From assembly GCA_026193155.1 (NCBI GenBank), contig JAPHSI010000017.1, positions 1 to 9,613 of the forward strand: a stretch of 9,613 nt of DNA. The letters are read 5' to 3'. The first letter of the stretch is position 1. The number at the start of each line of letters is the position of its first letter. A program made the translations under genes and the position numbers. Under the pieces are notes generated by a model. The model did no database searches, was not told the origin of the DNA, and saw only the letters and a list, made by a program, of their open reading frames with translations. Positions 6,816 to 9,613 of the stretch are shown here, in pieces. The DNA comes from Sulfurimonadaceae bacterium. Lineage in GTDB: Bacteria; Campylobacterota; Campylobacteria; Campylobacterales; Sulfurimonadaceae.

Positions 6816-8078
6816 GGGATAACAATACTTTGTGTTGATGATGTAAAGACTAATTTGTTTACGTTAGAGGCTATTTTTGAATCTAATAGAAAAGATTATA
6901 ATATCATAACAGCCATGTCAGGTAAGGAAGCTCTTGAGATATTACTAACAACTGAAGTTGATTTGATTTTACTTGATGTAATGATGCCGGAACTAGATGG
7001 ATTTGATACAGCCAAGCTTATATTAAAAAACAAAAAGACAAAAGATATACCAATAATTTTTTTAACTGCCAAGCAAGATGATGAGACAATAAGAACTTCT
7101 TATGAAGTTGGTGGTGTAGATTATATGAATAAGCCTTTTAATGTTACAGAACTTTTGAAAAGAATAGAGTTCCATTTAAAACTAAAAGAGAGTGAAAAAC
7201 TTATTCATTTAGAAAAACAACAAATTCAAAGTTTAATAAACTTACAAGATAACTTTGTCCTACTAACAGATGGTGTCAAAGCTCTGAAAATAAACAGTGC
7301 GATAGAAGAATTTTTTAGAATAAAGTCAATCACCGAATTTCAAGAAAAATATGGATGCATCTGCAAGGTTTTTATTAAAGAAAATGGATATTATCATTTG
7401 GGAATGGTTGAAAGTGAAGAGCTTTGGATATCTGATGTAATTGAGAAATTAAAAAATGAAGATGTAATTGTTAAGATAAAAGATATGGATGAAAATGATC
7501 ACATCTTTACTATAAAAGCAGTTCGTTTTCAAAGTGACTTATATATTTTGTCTTTTACCGATATTACATCTATGTCAGAACAATCACGCGAATATGAATA
7601 TGAAGCGAGTCATGATCCTTTAACACAAATATATAATAGAAATATGTTTCTAAGGATTATGAAAGATAAAATTAAACAAAGAGTATTTGCCAATAAGGGA
7701 CTTAGCTTATGTGTTTTAGATATTGATCATTTTAAAGATGTAAACGATACTTATGGACATTTAGTTGGAGATAATGTCTTAAAACATTTAGTTAGATTAA
7801 TAGAAGGACATATAAGAACCGATGATTTATTCGCAAGATGGGGTGGTGAAGAGTTTATCCTAGTCTTTGACTTTAAATTAGCTGAAGCATACAATAAGGT
7901 TGAGTACTTGCGAGAACTTATTGAAAAAGAAAACTTTGATGTTGTTGGTAATATCACATGTAGTTTCGGTGTTAGTGAGTATAAATATGGTGATAGTATT
8001 GACGGTCTTATTAATGTAGCTGATAAGGCACTTTATGAAGCTAAAAATAGTGGTAGAAACAAAGTCTGTCAAATATAA
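6813..8078 (+). CDS. response-regulator diguanylate cyclase (REC-PAS-GGDEF)
   Basis: 421 residues, soluble. The receiver (~1-122) has D9/D10, phospho-acceptor D55 in LLDVMMP, T85 in LTAK and K107 before PF. A PAS-like domain (~140-255) has the NLQDNFVLLTDG opening and ends SFTDIT. The GGDEF domain (~265-421) begins HDPLTQIYNRN, carries an active-type signature GGEEF (344-348), and has an inhibitory I-site RxxD (R335-D338) exactly five residues before it. It should therefore make c-di-GMP from two GTP and be product-inhibited. As last gene of the signalling cluster, with an intact receiver, it is the likely output of the kinase encoded at 1612. There is no EAL or HD-GYP domain. Transcription probably ends in the following 121-base gap, though no convincing terminator is visible. 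Confidence 0.95.
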   Translation: MGITILCVDDVKTNLFTLEAIFESNRKDYNIITAMSGKEALEILLTTEVDLILLDVMMPELDGFDTAKLILKNKKTKDIPIIFLTAKQDDETIRTSYEVGGVDYMNKPFNVTELLKRIEFHLKLKESEKLIHLEKQQIQSLINLQDNFVLLTDGVKALKINSAIEEFFRIKSITEFQEKYGCICKVFIKENGYYHLGMVESEELWISDVIEKLKNEDVIVKIKDMDENDHIFTIKAVRFQSDLYILSFTDITSMSEQSREYEYEASHDPLTQIYNRNMFLRIMKDKIKQRVFANKGLSLCVLDIDHFKDVNDTYGHLVGDNVLKHLVRLIEGHIRTDDLFARWGGEEFILVFDFKLAEAYNKVEYLRELIEKENFDVVGNITCSFGVSEYKYGDSIDGLINVADKALYEAKNSGRNKVCQI

Positions 8079-8138
8079 GATTCCTCAAATAGCTTTGTAT
8101 TCTTACTACAAATTATAAAAACTTCAATTTTAATTAGA
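8079..8138. other. intergenic stretch between signalling cluster and the 8139 promoter
   Basis: AT-rich, with no ORF. The only hairpin candidate is a 6-bp inverted repeat, TTTGTA (8094-8099) and TACAAA (8107-8112), with a 7-base loop and no following T-run, so it does not qualify as an intrinsic terminator. The way the upstream operon terminates is not evident. Confidence 0.5.
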
Positions 8139-8167
8139 TTGATAAAATAACCGCTTTTAGATATAAT
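8139..8167 (+). promoter_or_regulatory. near-consensus sigma70 promoter for the CoA-binding gene and ilvA
   Basis: TTGATA at 8139-8144 (5/6 to TTGACA) and a perfect TATAAT at 8162-8167 are separated by 17 bases. The expected start site is near 8174, giving a leader of about 25 bases before ATG 8200, with an AGG ribosome-binding core at 8191-8193. This is the best promoter in the window and separates the biosynthetic pair from the signalling operon. Confidence 0.8.
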
Positions 8168-8199
8168 CCAAAAAAATTAATAAATAATGCAGGTGCAAA

Positions 8200-8634
8200 A
8201 TGGAATGTGAGTTTCCAACGGTAAATTCGGATAATAAAGAGATTTTAGATATTTTAGATAGTGTAAAGACTATAGCAATATTGGGCTTATCGCCAGATGA
8301 ATCAAAACCTAGTAATAAGGTTGGTAAATTTTTAAAAGAACACGGGTATAAAATAGTACCTGTTTATCCAAAAGAGGAAATTATCTTAGGTGAAAAAGTT
8401 TATCGCTCATTAGCTGAGATTCCGTTTGAGATTGATATGGTTGATATATTCAGAAAGCCAAATATTTTTGATTCTGTTGTGGATGCTTGTATAGAACGTG
8501 GTGATATAAAGGTGTTTTGGGGACAACTTGGACTTGTTAATAATGAGGCTGCCAAAAGGGCTGAAGAAGCTGGAATGAAAGTAGTACAAAATCATTGTCC
8601 AAAAATAGAATTAGAAAATAGAATAGGTAAATAG
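8200..8634 (+). CDS. CoA-binding domain protein (CoA_binding_2, YccU-like)
   Basis: 144 residues, close to the family's usual ~135-145. One Rossmann-type domain with the conserved opening TIAILGLSPDESKPSNKVG (24-42), then GYKIVPVYP (49-57), VDIFRKP (81-87), VFWGQLGLVN (105-114) and VVQNHCPKIE (128-137), including the conserved Cys C133. The family is related to the CoA-binding part of succinyl-CoA synthetase and binds CoA in some members; its physiological role is not established. ATG 8200 is preceded by an AGG core at suitable distance. Its stop TAG 8632-8634 is immediately followed, in the same frame, by the TTG of the ilvA gene, so the two are co-transcribed. Confidence 0.93.
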   Translation: MECEFPTVNSDNKEILDILDSVKTIAILGLSPDESKPSNKVGKFLKEHGYKIVPVYPKEEIILGEKVYRSLAEIPFEIDMVDIFRKPNIFDSVVDACIERGDIKVFWGQLGLVNNEAAKRAEEAGMKVVQNHCPKIELENRIGK

Positions 8635-8637
8635 TTG
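8625..8637 (+). promoter_or_regulatory. ribosome-binding site with TTG start of ilvA
   Basis: AGG at 8625-8627 is 7 bases before TTG 8635, which abuts the TAG stop of the upstream gene. The next in-frame Met is residue 29, within the conserved fold, so TTG 8635 gives the family-typical N-terminus (LELKEIYEARQRI). Confidence 0.7.
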
Positions 8638-9613
8638 TTAGAATTAAAAGAGATATATGAAGCAAGACAAAGAATAAAAGATGTAGTATTAGACACACCT
8701 TTTTCTTTCGCACCGCAAATGAGTGCAGTTTCAGGAATTGATGTTTATTTAAAAAAAGAAAACTTACAAATAACCGGTGCCTTTAAAATTAGAGGTGCAT
8801 ATAACAAGATAGCATCCCTAGATAAAGAGCAGATGGCTTCAGGTGTAATTGCCGCTAGTGCAGGAAATCATGCACAAGGTGTTGCACTCTCAGCTTCCAA
8901 ATTTGATATACGTGCGGTAATAGTTATGCCTGAATCTACACCTTTAACAAAAGTTAATGGGGTAAAACAATTAGGTGGAGAAGTTATCTTACACGGTTCA
9001 AATTATGATGAGGCTTATGCCTATGCACTAGAATTTGGTAAAAAAAATTCTTTAACATTTATTCATCCTTTTGAAGATGATAAAGTTATTGCAGGACAAG
9101 GCACTATAGCGCTTGATATTTTGGATAAAGCAGATGACTTAGATGCGATAGTTATCCCTGTTGGCGGTGGTGGACTAATCTCCGGCATCTCATCTGCGGT
9201 AAAGCAGATAAATAAAAATATAAAAATTATTGGTGTTGGAGCAAGTGGTGCTCCTGCTTTAAAAAATTCATACCATAGTGGTGTAGCACAAGATAGTTTA
9301 AGTGTAAGGACCATTGCAGATGGTATTGCCGTTCGTGATACTTCTAAAATAACTCTTTCACATATGCTTGAGTGTGTGGATGAGTTTATAAGTGTGGATG
9401 ATGAAGAGATAGCAAGTGCTATTTTATTTCTTTTAGAAAAACAGAAACTAGTCGTAGAAGGTGCAGGAAGTGTTGGTGTAGCTGCTGTGTTGCATGATAA
9501 GCTTGCTTACTTAAAAGGTAAAAAAGTAGCAGTGATTTTAAGTGGTGGAAATATGGATGTTACACTGCTTAATGTGATAATTGAAAAAGGTTTATTAAAA
9601 TCACATAGAAAAA
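8635..9613 (+). CDS. ilvA: threonine ammonia-lyase (threonine dehydratase), 3'-truncated
   Basis: 326 codons are visible and the frame runs off the right edge. A PLP fold-type II enzyme that deaminates L-threonine to 2-oxobutanoate, the first step to isoleucine. Key motifs: KKENLQITGAFKIRGA with the PLP Schiff-base lysine K51, SAGNHAQG (75-82) in the substrate/cofactor loop, the Gly-rich phosphate-binding loop VGGGGLISG (176-184), VEGAGSVGVAA (274-284) and ILSGGNMD (301-308). The fragment ends at GLLKSHRK, the point where ~400-residue medium-form enzymes enter a C-terminal ACT domain, so about 75 residues are probably missing. Without them it cannot be told whether the enzyme is isoleucine-regulated (biosynthetic) or catabolic. 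Serine dehydratase activity is a possible side function. It is the second gene of a two-gene unit with the CoA-binding protein. Confidence 0.94.
   Translation, partial: MLELKEIYEARQRIKDVVLDTPFSFAPQMSAVSGIDVYLKKENLQITGAFKIRGAYNKIASLDKEQMASGVIAASAGNHAQGVALSASKFDIRAVIVMPESTPLTKVNGVKQLGGEVILHGSNYDEAYAYALEFGKKNSLTFIHPFEDDKVIAGQGTIALDILDKADDLDAIVIPVGGGGLISGISSAVKQINKNIKIIGVGASGAPALKNSYHSGVAQDSLSVRTIADGIAVRDTSKITLSHMLECVDEFISVDDEEIASAILFLLEKQKLVVEGAGSVGVAAVLHDKLAYLKGKKVAVILSGGNMDVTLLNVIIEKGLLKSHRK

Noticed and set aside
7751..8072. Two overlapping minus-strand ORFs (7751-7957 and 7878-8072)
   Set aside because: Antisense to the GGDEF domain, low complexity, overlapping each other; shadows.
8094..8112. 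Possible terminator hairpin TTTGTA/TACAAA
   Set aside because: Only 6 mostly A-T pairs and no T-run after it; too weak to call an intrinsic terminator.
8127..8148. Inverted repeat ATTTTA/TAAAAT over the promoter -35
   Set aside because: All A/T with a 10-base loop; expected by chance at this base composition and not a convincing operator.
8410..8595. Minus-strand ORF of 61 codons
   Set aside because: Antisense to the conserved CoA-binding protein; no family features.
9063..9314. Minus-strand ORF of 83 codons
   Set aside because: Antisense to ilvA; its Pro-rich run is the complement of ilvA's glycine-rich cofactor loop.

Overview
The window is AT-rich (roughly 30% GC by eye) and densely coded. 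All seven genes are on the + strand with very short gaps, and four of the six starts inside the window are GTG or TTG. Protein style (a PAS-type response-regulator diguanylate cyclase, a dCache hybrid kinase, a medium-form threonine ammonia-lyase) points to a Campylobacterota chromosome, perhaps Sulfurimonas- or Arcobacter-like. That assignment is an inference from sequence style, not a database match. I see no mobile element, CRISPR array, tRNA or rRNA.

Left edge (1-639): the 3' part of a TIGR02757/DUF2400 family gene. Centre (704-8078): a tight four-gene signalling cluster. It starts with an exported, unrecognised helical-repeat protein (704-1609). Next is a 1178-residue membrane hybrid histidine kinase with a periplasmic Cache-type sensor, five tandem HAMP modules, GAF, a Glu/Gln-rich coiled coil, HisKA, HATPase and a receiver (1612-5148). 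It is followed by a CheB-CheR fusion whose N-terminal domain looks STAS-like and which has no receiver (5145-6812), and then a REC-PAS-GGDEF diguanylate cyclase (6813-8078). Junctions are +2, -4 and 0 bases, so these genes are almost certainly co-transcribed. Right (8139-9613): a near-consensus sigma70 promoter drives a CoA-binding-domain protein (8200-8634), directly followed by ilvA, which runs off the window.

The most interesting content is the central cluster. It combines receptor-methylation enzymes (CheB and CheR, key residues intact) with a hybrid histidine kinase and a c-di-GMP synthase, with no chemoreceptor, CheA or CheW in view. A reasonable model is that the kinase senses a periplasmic signal, possibly with help from the repeat protein, and phosphorylates the cyclase's receiver to change c-di-GMP. 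The CheB-CheR protein may add methylation-based adaptation, either on the kinase's own coiled coil or on a receptor encoded elsewhere. The domain assignments are well supported; the wiring is inference.
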